NCBI GenBank assembly: GCA_004015825.1
Contig: SAYS01000006.1
Coordinates: forward strand, 1 to 64,000
DNA: 64,000 nucleotides
Source: Halovenus amylolytica
GTDB taxonomy: Archaea; Halobacteriota; Halobacteria; Halobacteriales; Haloarculaceae
Reading direction: 5' to 3'
Shown: positions 8,359 to 16,888 of the stretch, one piece after another
How the letters are laid out: the number at the start of each line of letters is the position of its first letter
How positions within the stretch are numbered: the stretch's first letter is position 1
The notes under the pieces: model-generated
Databases searched by the model: none
Seen by the model: only the letters and a program-made list of their open reading frames with translations
Told to the model about the DNA's origin: nothing
Position numbers and translations under genes: made by a program

Positions 8359-9363
8359 ATGAGTGACGAGACACCCGACGACGATGTGGACTGGTTCGAA
8401 CAGGGGCTCTCGGACGACGAGAGTGACGAAGCCGATTCTGATGCGTCGTTCGAGCTCGATACTGACGACAGCGACGAAGCGTCACCGTTCGACACTGACG
8501 ATGACGGTGTGTTCGGGACTGGCGGTGACGAGGGTGGTGCGTTCGGCGAGGACAGCGACGACCCCTTTGGCGGCGGGGGCGGCGAGAGTCTCTTCGACGA
8601 CGAGGGGTTCGCGAGTGCGTTCGAGGGTGACAGCGACTCGGAGTTCGAAGACGAGGATTTCGACTCGGAGATCCCGCGGATCGATCTCGGGATCGAGGGA
8701 CTCGACAATATGATACAGGGTGGTGTCCCGGAGCGCCACCTGATGGTGACCATCGGGGGTGCCGGCACCGGGAAGACGACCTTCGGCCTGCAGTTTCTCA
8801 ACCACGGGCTCGAACAGGGTGAAAAAGCCGTCTTCATCACGCTCGAACAGAGCCACGAGGCGATCCTGGCGACGGCAAACGAGTTCGGCTGGGACTTCCA
8901 GGAGTTCGAGGACCAAAACCGTCTCGCTGTCGTCGATCTGGACCCCGTCGAGATGGCAAACAGCCTCGACAACATCCAGGCGGAACTCCCCGAACTGATC
9001 CGGGATTTCGGTGCCGACCGACTCGTCCTCGACTCGGTATCGCTGCTCGAAATGATGTACGACAACCAGTCGAAACGCCGGACAGAGGTGTTCGATTTCA
9101 CCCGGTCGCTAAAAAAGGCAGGCGTCACGACATTCCTCACGAGCGAGGCCAGCGAGGCCAGCCAGTACGCCTCCCGCCACGGGATTATCGAGTATCTCAC
9201 CGACGCTGTGTTCGTCCTCCAGTACGTCCGCGGGGAAACCCAGGAGACCCGCCTCGCTGTCGAGATCCAGAAGATCCGAAACGCCAACCACTCCCGGGAG
9301 AAGAAACCCTACGAGATGACCGAGGGTGGACTCTCCGTGTATCAGCAGGCGAATATCTTCTAG
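8359..9363 (+). CDS. KaiC/RecA-superfamily ATPase with acidic N-terminal extension
   Basis: The 334-residue protein has an Asp/Glu/Ser/Gly-rich, probably disordered first 105 residues, then one KaiC-like domain: Walker A GGAGTGKT (133-140), catalytic-type Glu163 in TLEQS, and Walker B LVLDS near 217-221. Single-domain KaiC proteins in haloarchaea are thought to act in signal transduction, often alongside two-component genes, as here with HalX regulators on both sides. The start at 8359 follows GGATTACTG and avoids a 7-residue upstream extension without family character. Confidence 0.88.
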   Translation: MSDETPDDDVDWFEQGLSDDESDEADSDASFELDTDDSDEASPFDTDDDGVFGTGGDEGGAFGEDSDDPFGGGGGESLFDDEGFASAFEGDSDSEFEDEDFDSEIPRIDLGIEGLDNMIQGGVPERHLMVTIGGAGTGKTTFGLQFLNHGLEQGEKAVFITLEQSHEAILATANEFGWDFQEFEDQNRLAVVDLDPVEMANSLDNIQAELPELIRDFGADRLVLDSVSLLEMMYDNQSKRRTEVFDFTRSLKKAGVTTFLTSEASEASQYASRHGIIEYLTDAVFVLQYVRGETQETRLAVEIQKIRNANHSREKKPYEMTEGGLSVYQQANIF

Positions 9364-9432
9364 ACCCGACAAACGTCGAGATTCAGCAGTTGGATCGAGA
9401 CGTTTTTTCACTCTCAGCCCCAACTGCGTGAT

Positions 9433-10047
9433 ATGACGATCCGAGCGGGTGTAGTAGCTGTCCAGGGTGATGTGAGCGAACACGCCGTGGCGATCGAGCG
9501 AGCAGCAGCCAGACACGGAACCGAGGCCGACGTCGTCGAGATCCGCGAGTCGGGGCTGGTCGAAGACTGTGACGTGTTGCTGTTGCCCGGCGGTGAATCG
9601 ACGACCATCTCACGGCTCGTCCACCGCGAGGGGATCGCCGACGAGATCGCGGCCCACGTGGCGGCCGGTAAACCCCTGCTCGCGACCTGTGCTGGACTGA
9701 TCCTCGTCAGTATGGACTCGGGGGATGGTCGTGTCGAGACGCTGAATCTCCTCGATGTCACCGTCGAGCGCAACGCCTTCGGCAGGCAACGCGACAGTTT
9801 CGAGGCCCCGCTTCCGGTGACGGGACTGGACGAACCGTTCCCATCTGTGTTCATCCGCGCGCCGGCCATCGACGAGGTCGGGGACGATGTCGACGTGCTC
9901 GCCGAGTGGGATGGCAAACCGGTCGCCGTCCGGCAGGGCCCGATCGTGGGGCTGTCCTTCCATCCGGAACTCACCGACGACTCGCGGATCCACGATCTCG
10001 CACTTTTCGACGCGCTGAAAAGCGTCCGGGCTGACACTCAGCCATGA
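9433..10047 (+). CDS. pdxT: Pyridoxal 5'-phosphate synthase glutaminase subunit
   Basis: PdxT (204 residues) releases ammonia from glutamine for the PdxS subunit in vitamin B6 synthesis. The class I amidotransferase triad is complete: Cys86 in LLATCAG, His177 and Glu179 in SFHPEL. The LPGGESTT motif is at 51-58. pdxS is not in the window. The stop overlaps the start of hisE by four bases (ATGA), so the two genes are translationally coupled. Confidence 0.95.
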   Translation: MTIRAGVVAVQGDVSEHAVAIERAAARHGTEADVVEIRESGLVEDCDVLLLPGGESTTISRLVHREGIADEIAAHVAAGKPLLATCAGLILVSMDSGDGRVETLNLLDVTVERNAFGRQRDSFEAPLPVTGLDEPFPSVFIRAPAIDEVGDDVDVLAEWDGKPVAVRQGPIVGLSFHPELTDDSRIHDLALFDALKSVRADTQP

Positions 10048-10358
10048 CCGACGAACCCGAATCGGCGTCGACGGACGAAATTCTCGACGAACTCTTTGCT
10101 GTTATCGAGGATCGCAAGGAGACACTGCCCGAAGAGTCCTACACTGCCTCGCTTTTCACCCACGAGAAAGGCGACAACGCCGCCCTCGAAAAACTCGGCG
10201 AGGAGACGACCGAGTTCCTGCTCGCGGCCAAAGACGAGGACGAAACGGAGATGGCTCACGAGGCCGCCGACATCGTCTATCACCTGCTCGTCGTCCTCTC
10301 GATGAAGGGGTTGACAGTCGAAGAGTTGCGCGAGGAACTGGCGAAACGCCGCGGGTGA
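10044..10358 (+). CDS. hisE: Phosphoribosyl-ATP pyrophosphatase
   Basis: HisE (104 residues) removes pyrophosphate from phosphoribosyl-ATP, the second step of histidine synthesis. The all-alpha MazG-like fold is shown by EKLGEETTE (about 49-57) and by EAADIVYHLLV (about 73-83), which hold the metal-binding acidic residues. It overlaps pdxT by four bases; other his genes are not nearby, so histidine genes are dispersed in this genome. Confidence 0.95.
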   Translation: MTDEPESASTDEILDELFAVIEDRKETLPEESYTASLFTHEKGDNAALEKLGEETTEFLLAAKDEDETEMAHEAADIVYHLLVVLSMKGLTVEELREELAKRRG

Positions 10359-10383
10359 CCGTCGATCTCGCCACAGCAACCCG

Positions 10384-10914
10384 TTAGACTGGCACGGCCT
10401 CGATTTCCGTGACGTCGACTGCCTGTTCTTTCTGCTCGATCTCGGCGAGGAGTGTCTCATACTGTTCGTCCCCGCTCGTCGGTGAGCCTGCATTTTCGAT
10501 AGCTGCCCGCTTCGCTTCGAGTGCAGCGTACTCTCGGATCTCGTCGCTGTATGTCTGTATTCTGGCCTGCCGTTCGATCGTCTCGGTGAGTTCACTCGGA
10601 CCGACCGGCTTCTGGAGATAGCCGTCGATTTCGAGTGGAACGATATCGGCCCCTGGAACGACCGCAGAACAGAGTACGACCTGGCAGTCGACGCCCTGGT
10701 CTCGGATCTCCGAGAGAATCTCTTCGCCTGACTGTTCTGGCAGCCGCCGATCGAGCAGGACGACGTCCGTCTCGGGGCTCAGTTCCGCGAGTGCGTCCTC
10801 GCCGGTTGCTGCGGTTCTTACCTGGTAGTCCATCGAGAGCATCGCCGCGTAGGCTTCGAGCAACGCATCTTCGTCGTCGACGACGAGAACCTCTATCGAC
10901 TCACTGTCTGTCAT
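10384..10914 (-). CDS. Response regulator with HalX-like domain (second copy)
   Basis: This 176-residue protein has receiver residues Asp13/Asp14, Asp55 in LLDRRLP, Ser83 and Lys102 (QKPVG), followed by a helical charged C-terminus of about 65 residues that resembles HalX but is shorter. It is clearly related to the regulator at 7663 and, like it, has no histidine kinase beside it. It points toward the hisE gene (convergent, 25 bases apart). Confidence 0.88.
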   Translation of the reverse strand: MTDSESIEVLVVDDEDALLEAYAAMLSMDYQVRTAATGEDALAELSPETDVVLLDRRLPEQSGEEILSEIRDQGVDCQVVLCSAVVPGADIVPLEIDGYLQKPVGPSELTETIERQARIQTYSDEIREYAALEAKRAAIENAGSPTSGDEQYETLLAEIEQKEQAVDVTEIEAVPV

Positions 10915-11061
10915 GCCAGAGTGTAGGAGTTGCCTGGATAGGAGTGCTGTCCATAACTAGTTAGTATATCGTCTGTAAAATATAGGAAACTGAGGAGTAG
11001 TGTCGGGTCGCTGCATCGGCAACGAACGGTCTTTTACCTGCTGGGGCTGTAGAGAGGGCTA

Positions 11062-12045
11062 ATGAGCCAGCCATTCGAATCTCTTCCGACGACGCCCCGG
11101 AGCGAGGAGCTGATCGATCAGGCCTTCTCGCGTGCGGCGCGCTCGGGTCGGGCCAAATCCGGCACCGAGGCCCAGCAGTCGATGCTGATGACTGCCGCCA
11201 ACATCGTCTCGGATAACCTGGAGAACGTCGTCACGGCGTGGCCGGATTTCGACCGTCTCGATCCCTTCTACTACGGACTTGCCGACGCCATCGTCGACGC
11301 CGACGAACTCCGCCAGCACCTCAGCGAGATCGGGTGGGCGAGCAGCAAGGCGACGGATATCCGCCACGAGTACGAACCCCGCCTCTCCGGCGACGCCGAC
11401 ACCGCACGGAAGTTCCGCAAGCAGGCCTTTGCCCGGATCGCAGACGTGGTCGAAGAGGTCGAAGACGACCTGCTCGCCGTCGCCGACGCCCGCGAACAGC
11501 TCCGCGGTCTGCCGGATATCCGCCCCGACGAGCCGACGATCGTCGTCGCCGGCTATCCCAACGTCGGGAAATCTTCCTTCGTCAACGCCGTCACTCGTGC
11601 GAGTAATGACGAGGCCTCCTACCCCTTCACGACGACGCAGATCCACGTCGGCCACGTCGAGCGCAACCACATCCGCTACCAGCTCGTGGACACGCCGGGG
11701 CTGCTCGATCGACCTCAGGCAGAGCGAAACGACTCCGAGTCACAGGCCGTCAGCGCGCTGGAACACGCCGCCGATGCCGTGCTCGTCTTGCTCGATCCCA
11801 CTGGTGAATGCGGCTATCCACTCGATGTCCAGCGAGCACTTCGAGACGACATCGAGGATCGGTTCGAGGTCCCAGTCATAACTGTGTACAACAAGATGGA
11901 CCGGTTCGACGGCGAGCAAGCCGACCTCGACGACGGTGAGCATTTCATGAGTGTCGTCGAGGGCGACAACGTCGATTCGGTGCTCGGTGCGATGATCGAT
12001 GCGGTGGATTACGAACCAGGGCTGCCGATCGACGAGAACCGGTAG
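11062..12045 (+). CDS. NOG1-like GTP-binding protein
   Basis: The 327-residue protein has a helical N-terminal domain of about 150 residues and then a G domain: G1 GYPNVGKS (164-171), G3 DTPG (210-213) and G4 NKMD (about 276-279). NOG1 is an Obg-family GTPase associated with large ribosomal subunit assembly in eukaryotes, and archaeal homologues probably act in the same process. The gene stands alone. The ATG at 11062 is the first start and suits the family's N-terminus. Confidence 0.9.
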   Translation: MSQPFESLPTTPRSEELIDQAFSRAARSGRAKSGTEAQQSMLMTAANIVSDNLENVVTAWPDFDRLDPFYYGLADAIVDADELRQHLSEIGWASSKATDIRHEYEPRLSGDADTARKFRKQAFARIADVVEEVEDDLLAVADAREQLRGLPDIRPDEPTIVVAGYPNVGKSSFVNAVTRASNDEASYPFTTTQIHVGHVERNHIRYQLVDTPGLLDRPQAERNDSESQAVSALEHAADAVLVLLDPTGECGYPLDVQRALRDDIEDRFEVPVITVYNKMDRFDGEQADLDDGEHFMSVVEGDNVDSVLGAMIDAVDYEPGLPIDENR

Positions 12046-12112
12046 TGTCGGTCTCCCTTCACTGATTCAGAGATCACAGCCTTCTTCGCAGTGAAATCAA
12101 AAAAGGTTCGAG

Positions 12113-12349
12113 TTACTGTTTCGCCTTGGCGGCCAGTTCGTCGAGGTTCTCGCCGCGTGCGACGAGCACCAGGAGGACAGCAACGGCGGCCGTAGCGAGG
12201 ATACCGACGAGCTGGATCACTGCGACGACTCCGCCTTGGGCGGTCGACCAGGGCTGTCCGAGTACCATTCCGACGACGGTGAACAGAATATACGCGCCGA
12301 CGAGTACCCCGAGGAGTTCGAGTCTGTCCTCGACTGTGGGGACGTTCAT
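12113..12349 (-). CDS. Small two-helix membrane protein
   Basis: From the ATG at 12349 the product has 78 residues with two hydrophobic segments (about 14-31 and 40-62) and a charged C-terminus (ARGENLDELAAKAKQ). Such small membrane proteins are frequent in haloarchaea and rarely have a known role. The frame could also start at 12361 (MGLC). It is convergent with the GTPase gene. Confidence 0.65.
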   Translation of the reverse strand: MNVPTVEDRLELLGVLVGAYILFTVVGMVLGQPWSTAQGGVVAVIQLVGILATAAVAVLLVLVARGENLDELAAKAKQ

Positions 12350-12574
12350 ACACAGGCCCATGTGAGCTATTGTAGTAAAGTGTGCGGTTTTCGGTCAGTT
12401 CCGGACGTTCGCGAATGTGATTCGTGACGCAATACCACAGCAAGAACGATCGGCCCCTTTGAAAGAGGCGAGGCGGCTCTGTTACGACCATCCGGCTTCG
12501 ACGGGCGAGCTGCATACAGGGCACCTGTGTCGTATCCGGGCCACCAGTTTCCACATACCGAGAATTTCAACCAA

Positions 12575-12584
12575 ACTATATATT
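12575..12584 (+). promoter_or_regulatory. TATA box of the universal stress protein gene
   Basis: ACTATATATT is centred about 28 bases before the ATG at 12607, the spacing expected for a leaderless haloarchaeal transcript that begins at the start codon. Confidence 0.65.
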
Positions 12585-12606
12585 GAGGCATGATCAATCA
12601 TTATAT

Positions 12607-13035
12607 ATGGAGGAAAACTTCCTGGTTCCGGTAGACGGTTCAGACCCGGCGATCGACGCACTTGACTACGCAGTCGAGAACTATCCCGATGCCAGCATCA
12701 CGGCGTTGCACGTCGTTGATCCCTCGGAGTTCAGCAGTGCGTCAAGCATCGAGGGGGCCGCCACGTACGCGGACATGGTTGAGAGTTACGAGAGCACGGC
12801 CGAGGACCTCCTTGAGGAGATGAGTAAACGGGCCGCCGAAGACGGTGTGAGCATCGAGACGGATCACGTCGTCGGGAAGGTTGCTCGATCGATCGTGGAC
12901 TACATCGACGAACACGATATCGACCACGTCATCATTGGAAGCCACGGCCGGAGCGGGGCAACTCGTGTGCTGTTGGGGAGTGTCGCCGAGTCGGTCACCC
13001 GCCGTTCGCAAGTGCCCGTGACGGTCATCCGGTGA
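12607..13035 (+). CDS. Universal stress protein (UspA family)
   Basis: The 142-residue protein begins with FLVPVDGSD and ends with GSHGRSGATRVLLGS...VPVTVIR, the G-x2-G-x9-GS nucleotide-binding signature of ATP-binding Usp proteins. The ATG at 12607 is used, not the ATG at 12583, because of the TATA box at 12575-12584. It is a single-gene unit. A second Usp gene lies at 51355. Confidence 0.92.
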   Translation: MEENFLVPVDGSDPAIDALDYAVENYPDASITALHVVDPSEFSSASSIEGAATYADMVESYESTAEDLLEEMSKRAAEDGVSIETDHVVGKVARSIVDYIDEHDIDHVIIGSHGRSGATRVLLGSVAESVTRRSQVPVTVIR

Positions 13036-13170
13036 GTGGCCGACCAGACCAATCAGCGTCGTTCCCGAACGCAGCAGAAGGTGACATCTGACTATCGTGG
13101 CGTGCTGAATCTGTGCTCTGTATTCCGCACGCCGATCCTCTCTCTTTTTTGAGGCTTGCTACGAGTTTGT

Positions 13171-13211
13171 CTCGGGGCTTTCTTGCTGTTTGGAGCTGTG
13201 GTCTCGAATTC
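13171..13211 (+). repeat. Solo arm of the composite palindromic repeat family (copy A)
   Basis: CGGGGCTTTCTTGCTGTT followed by about 20 more bases matches the right arm and flank of copy B (18021-18061) at roughly 36 of 41 positions. No left arm is visible upstream, so this is a half element. It lies between the stress protein gene and DUF460. Confidence 0.6.
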
Positions 13212-13304
13212 ACGCAATCAAACACCCAGATAGTACCCTGCAATCAAACATAACCATTCCACGGCGCCGTAGATTTATACGAATCCACCACTTATCACTC
13301 GATT

Positions 13305-15290
13305 GTGAGTGATCGCACGGCTGCCCTCGATGCAGTTATTTTTGGCGTCGACATCCAGAGTGGGGACGTCCGTGGTGATGCGCCCTCGTATGCTCTCGTC
13401 AAATTCGACGGCGAGGAGCTCGAACGCGACGTCGTGACCTACCGGAAACTCCGGCGGCTGATCGACGACGAACAGCCGGCGATAATCGCGACCGACAACA
13501 TGTACGAGCTGGCCGAGAACAAGGACGCTCTCATCCATTTCCTCGGCTCGCTTCCGGCCGGGACACGACTCGTCCAGGTAACCGGCGGCCACGAACCCGA
13601 ACCGCTCTCCCGGGTCGCCTCCCGCCACGGCGTTCCATACGGGAAAGATCCGATGAAAGAGGCCGAGGCCGCCGCCCGACTCGCAGCCGCAAACGTCGGA
13701 CAGGTGGTGAGTGCTTTCACCGATACGACGGAGCTGAAAGTCGCTCGCGGGCGCTCGACCGGCAGCGGCGGCTGGAGTGAAGACCGCTATACCCGGCGGA
13801 TCCACGGCTCCGTGAAACGCCGGGCCCGCGAGGTCGAATCCGAACTCGACGACGCCGGTCTCTCCTACGAACGAGACGCGACGGAGAAGTACGGCGGGTT
13901 TTCGAACGCCATCTTCACTATCGAGGGCCGCCCCGAGGATATCCCCGTCTCGACGGAGCGATCCGGTGACGTCCGGATCGAGATCGAACGCCAGCGACGC
14001 GACGGGGTCGAGTTCGAACCGCTGGCGAAACGCCGCGATCACGTCATCGTCGGCATCGATCCCGGCACCACGACTGCTGTCGCTATCGTCGGCGTCGAGG
14101 GAACCGTCTTCGACGTGTTGAGCACCCGGACGGCGGACACGGCCGAGATCATCGAGTGGATCATCGAGCGCGGTCGGCCGCTGATCGTCGCGGCGGACGT
14201 GACGCCGATGCCCGAGACTGTCGAGAAGATCCGCCGGAGCTTCGACGCTGCAGACTGGGTTCCGGACCGGGATCTGCCGGTGGATGTCAAACAGCACCGA
14301 ACCCGCGAGGAGGCCTACGACAACGACCACGAACGCGACGCGATGGCTGCCGCGCTCGGTGCATTCGACGCCCACAGAGACCAGTTCGAGCGGATCGCGA
14401 CCAAGGTGCCCCCGCGGCAGGATCTCGGCCCCGTGCTCGCACGCGTCATCGGCGAGGAAGAGTCAGTGGAGACGGTCCTCGCCGACCTGTCCGAGGACGA
14501 CAGCACAGAGGACGAGGAGCACGAACACGTCGAGCGGGAGTTGACCGAGGACGAGCGACGCATCCGTCAGCTGGAAGGGCAGGTCGAACGCCTCCAGGAT
14601 CACGTCGAAACGCTGGAAGGGACGATCCAGCAGAAAGACGACCGGATCGAGGAGTTCGAGGAGAAACTCTCCGAGGCCAGAAGCGAACAGCGCCGGAAAG
14701 CCAGGCAGAACCGCGAGGTGACGCGGCTCGAACGCGAAAACAACCGACTCAAGCGTGAGATCGACCAGAAAGACGAGAAAATCGAAGATCTGGAGGGAAC
14801 ACTCGAACGGCTGAAAGCCCTCTGGAAGCTCGACCACTCGAATTTCGCCGACGTCTCCGAAAAGAAGGCCGGACTGGTTCCGGTGAAAGTTATCGAGCAG
14901 TTCACGAAGGGTGCGATCAAGACCGCCGACGAGAAGTTCGGGCTCGCGGAGGACGACGTCATCTTCCTCCGGGATGCGAGCGGTGCCGGGCGGTCGACGG
15001 CACAGCTACTCGCCGATGTCGACCCCAAAGTCGTCCTCCGGAACGGTCAGTTCTCGGAGATGGCCGATCAGGTCCTCTTCAGTAACGGGATTCCGGTCGC
15101 GCCAGCCGATCTGGTCACGATTCAGGAGGTCGACGAGCTGGCGGTCGCTCGCGAGTCCGAGGTCGAGGATGCGATCGTGGACTGGGAGCGCCGCGCCGAC
15201 GAGCGCGAGCGCCAGCAGAGTGCGGAGATGGTCGATCGGTTGATCAGCGAACACCGTGCGAACCGGCCGGAGGATATGCAGAACTCCTAG
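13305..15290 (+). CDS. DUF460 protein, RNase H/RuvC-like fold with coiled coil
   Basis: The 661-residue archaeal protein starts at a GTG with a TATA-like element (TTTATAC) near -30. Its first 240 residues contain a divergent RNase H-like domain (FGVDIQSGD), then a second RuvC-like motif VGIDPGTTT (249-257, Asp252). A long charged coiled coil covers about 400-510, and a basic/helical C-terminal domain follows. The Asp in both motifs suggests a nuclease or pseudo-nuclease. The family is conserved in euryarchaea but I know of no assigned biochemical function. It is probably transcribed alone. Confidence 0.85.
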   Translation: MSDRTAALDAVIFGVDIQSGDVRGDAPSYALVKFDGEELERDVVTYRKLRRLIDDEQPAIIATDNMYELAENKDALIHFLGSLPAGTRLVQVTGGHEPEPLSRVASRHGVPYGKDPMKEAEAAARLAAANVGQVVSAFTDTTELKVARGRSTGSGGWSEDRYTRRIHGSVKRRAREVESELDDAGLSYERDATEKYGGFSNAIFTIEGRPEDIPVSTERSGDVRIEIERQRRDGVEFEPLAKRRDHVIVGIDPGTTTAVAIVGVEGTVFDVLSTRTADTAEIIEWIIERGRPLIVAADVTPMPETVEKIRRSFDAADWVPDRDLPVDVKQHRTREEAYDNDHERDAMAAALGAFDAHRDQFERIATKVPPRQDLGPVLARVIGEEESVETVLADLSEDDSTEDEEHEHVERELTEDERRIRQLEGQVERLQDHVETLEGTIQQKDDRIEEFEEKLSEARSEQRRKARQNREVTRLERENNRLKREIDQKDEKIEDLEGTLERLKALWKLDHSNFADVSEKKAGLVPVKVIEQFTKGAIKTADEKFGLAEDDVIFLRDASGAGRSTAQLLADVDPKVVLRNGQFSEMADQVLFSNGIPVAPADLVTIQEVDELAVARESEVEDAIVDWERRADERERQQSAEMVDRLISEHRANRPEDMQNS

Positions 15291-15481
15291 ACCTGCGGTG
15301 GCCCCATCAGTCCCATCGACTGCATGAATCCCGAGACGAGCCCGTAGATTATCATTCCCAGGCCAGCGACGACGAGTGCCAGCCCTGCCGCGATGATTGG
15401 TTCGACGACCGCGACGAGTGCGACACCACCGAGCAAGAAGAGGATGCCGAGGATGCCGACGACACCGAGTTTCTGGAGCAT
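15287..15481 (-). CDS. Small two-helix membrane protein
   Basis: The 64-residue product is almost entirely hydrophobic: two membrane segments (about 6-27 and 29-50) rich in Gly, Leu and Val, and a short tail MGLMGPPQV. It overlaps the DUF460 stop by four bases on the opposite strand. It looks like one of the haloarchaeal short membrane families; function unknown. Confidence 0.65.
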   Translation of the reverse strand: MLQKLGVVGILGILFLLGGVALVAVVEPIIAAGLALVVAGLGMIIYGLVSGFMQSMGLMGPPQV

Positions 15482-15670
15482 AGCTACCAGTTTCTGCGGG
15501 GTGAATAAAACCTCGGTGACTTCGTTCGATGGTGTGTGGGATCTGGTTGGTAGCTTGATAGTAACACCTCAATTTTGTGCTCTCGTGGGATTCCTGCGGT
15601 TGCAGACACTCTCATATACCGCTCAGATTTTCTCGCAGCAGTTATACGTCTCCCAGACAAACTGGCGGAT

Positions 15671-15958
15671 ATGAGCGACAACGAGGGACGCAAGGACCTC
15701 CGAATGCCCGATGACGACGAGGTGTTCGCCGTCGTTACCAATATGCTCGGAGCCAACCGCGTCCGCGTTCGCTGTATGGATGGTGTCGAACGAACCGCCC
15801 GGATCCCTGGCAAGATGCAAAAACGCATCTGGATCCGCGAGGACGATGTCGTCCTCGTCGAACCGTGGGACTGGCAAGACGAGAAGGCTGATATTGCCTG
15901 GCGCTACGAGAAACAGGAAGCCGATCAGCTCCGCGAAGAAGGCCACATCCAAGAATAG
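15671..15958 (+). CDS. eif1A: Translation initiation factor aIF1A
   Basis: The 95-residue S1-fold protein helps assemble the 30S initiation complex. The ATG at 15671 gives [19 protein letters not shown], the expected start; the open frame to 15575 has no family character. Typical segments are [24 protein letters not shown] and WRYEK near the C-terminus. It stands alone, followed by a strong hairpin at 15964. Confidence 0.95.
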   Translation: MSDNEGRKDLRMPDDDEVFAVVTNMLGANRVRVRCMDGVERTARIPGKMQKRIWIREDDVVLVEPWDWQDEKADIAWRYEKQEADQLREEGHIQE

Positions 15959-15963
15959 TACCG

Positions 15964-16012
15964 TTTTGTACCTCGGGTTTCCTCGCTTCGCTCGGAACCG
16001 CTCGGTACAAAA
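15964..16012 (+). terminator. Hairpin downstream of aIF1A, possible terminator
   Basis: TTTTGTACC (15964-15972) pairs with GGTACAAAA (16004-16012), with further partial pairing of the GC-rich inner part. It starts six bases after the aIF1A stop. The rest of the 433-base gap to the next gene has two more short GC palindromes (near 16034-16053 and 16062-16083) and then A/T-rich sequence with no gene that I can support. Confidence 0.55.
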
Positions 16013-16391
16013 ATCTACGCTAAAAAGGCTGCCTCCGCGGGCTCCGCCCGCTCCGGCAGTGAACCGCTCGCTTCGCTCGCGGATGCTTGTTTTACTTTTT
16101 ACGAGCGTATCATGGAACGCTACGCAGACTCTGTCGATCCACGTCTTGTCTGGCATTCTGTGCAAGATAGAAAACGCGTATCTTGTGTAGAGTTGCGATT
16201 AGTGTCCGCCAGATCGATTCGGCAGTACTGGCTGCCACACAACTCTTCAATTATCAGATATATCCAGCTGTACTGAACTGACCACCGCTGAAACCGATGG
16301 ATACATTCGCTTTCAGCTGGAATCTGTTAATCCAAAAACTATTATTAATCTGATAAACACTTATATGCTTAGTAGCATACCACTTGTATGA

Positions 16392-16841
16392 ATGGATCGC
16401 ACTCATACTGTCGGCCGACGAAGATTCATAGCAGGGTTGGCGACAACATCGACAATTACAGTAGCTGGATGTAACGGAGATGATACCAGTAGTCTTGCAC
16501 CGGATGAAAATGCCAATCCAGAGGAGTTACTCCCTGATCCACCAGAGGGTTGGGAAATGACATTTTCTCAGGAGCAAGCCGCCGGTATGGTCGGTGCTGA
16601 AGCTGGATATGCAGCAGACTACGAAGATCCAGATGGCAATCAATACGATGTAGAAATCCTTCGATGGGGTTCAGAACGTGAAGCAGAGAACGACGAGTAC
16701 CCGAGTCAATGGTCAGTGCATGTCGCAACTGGAAACTTCACGTTTGCTGGAAAGGGGTCAGATATTAATAAACTAACAATGCTCCTGTCTAATACTTCTT
16801 CACTGACTGAAGAATATATCAGAAAGAATAATAACCAATAA
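16392..16841 (+). CDS. Putative Tat-exported lipoprotein
   Basis: The 149-residue protein has a Tat signal (RRRF at residues 9-12), a hydrophobic stretch and a lipobox VAGC at about residues 24-27, so it should be a lipid-anchored surface protein. The mature part is acidic and contains PEGWEMTFSQEQAAGM, without a family I recognise. Codon and base composition are more A/T-rich than the flanking genes, suggesting transfer from elsewhere. TATA-like elements lie just upstream (16365-16385). Confidence 0.7.
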   Translation: MDRTHTVGRRRFIAGLATTSTITVAGCNGDDTSSLAPDENANPEELLPDPPEGWEMTFSQEQAAGMVGAEAGYAADYEDPDGNQYDVEILRWGSEREAENDEYPSQWSVHVATGNFTFAGKGSDINKLTMLLSNTSSLTEEYIRKNNNQ

Positions 16842-16888
16842 TAGTATGGGTATCTCAGTTGTTTTCCAACTGTAGAACTGATCGATTT

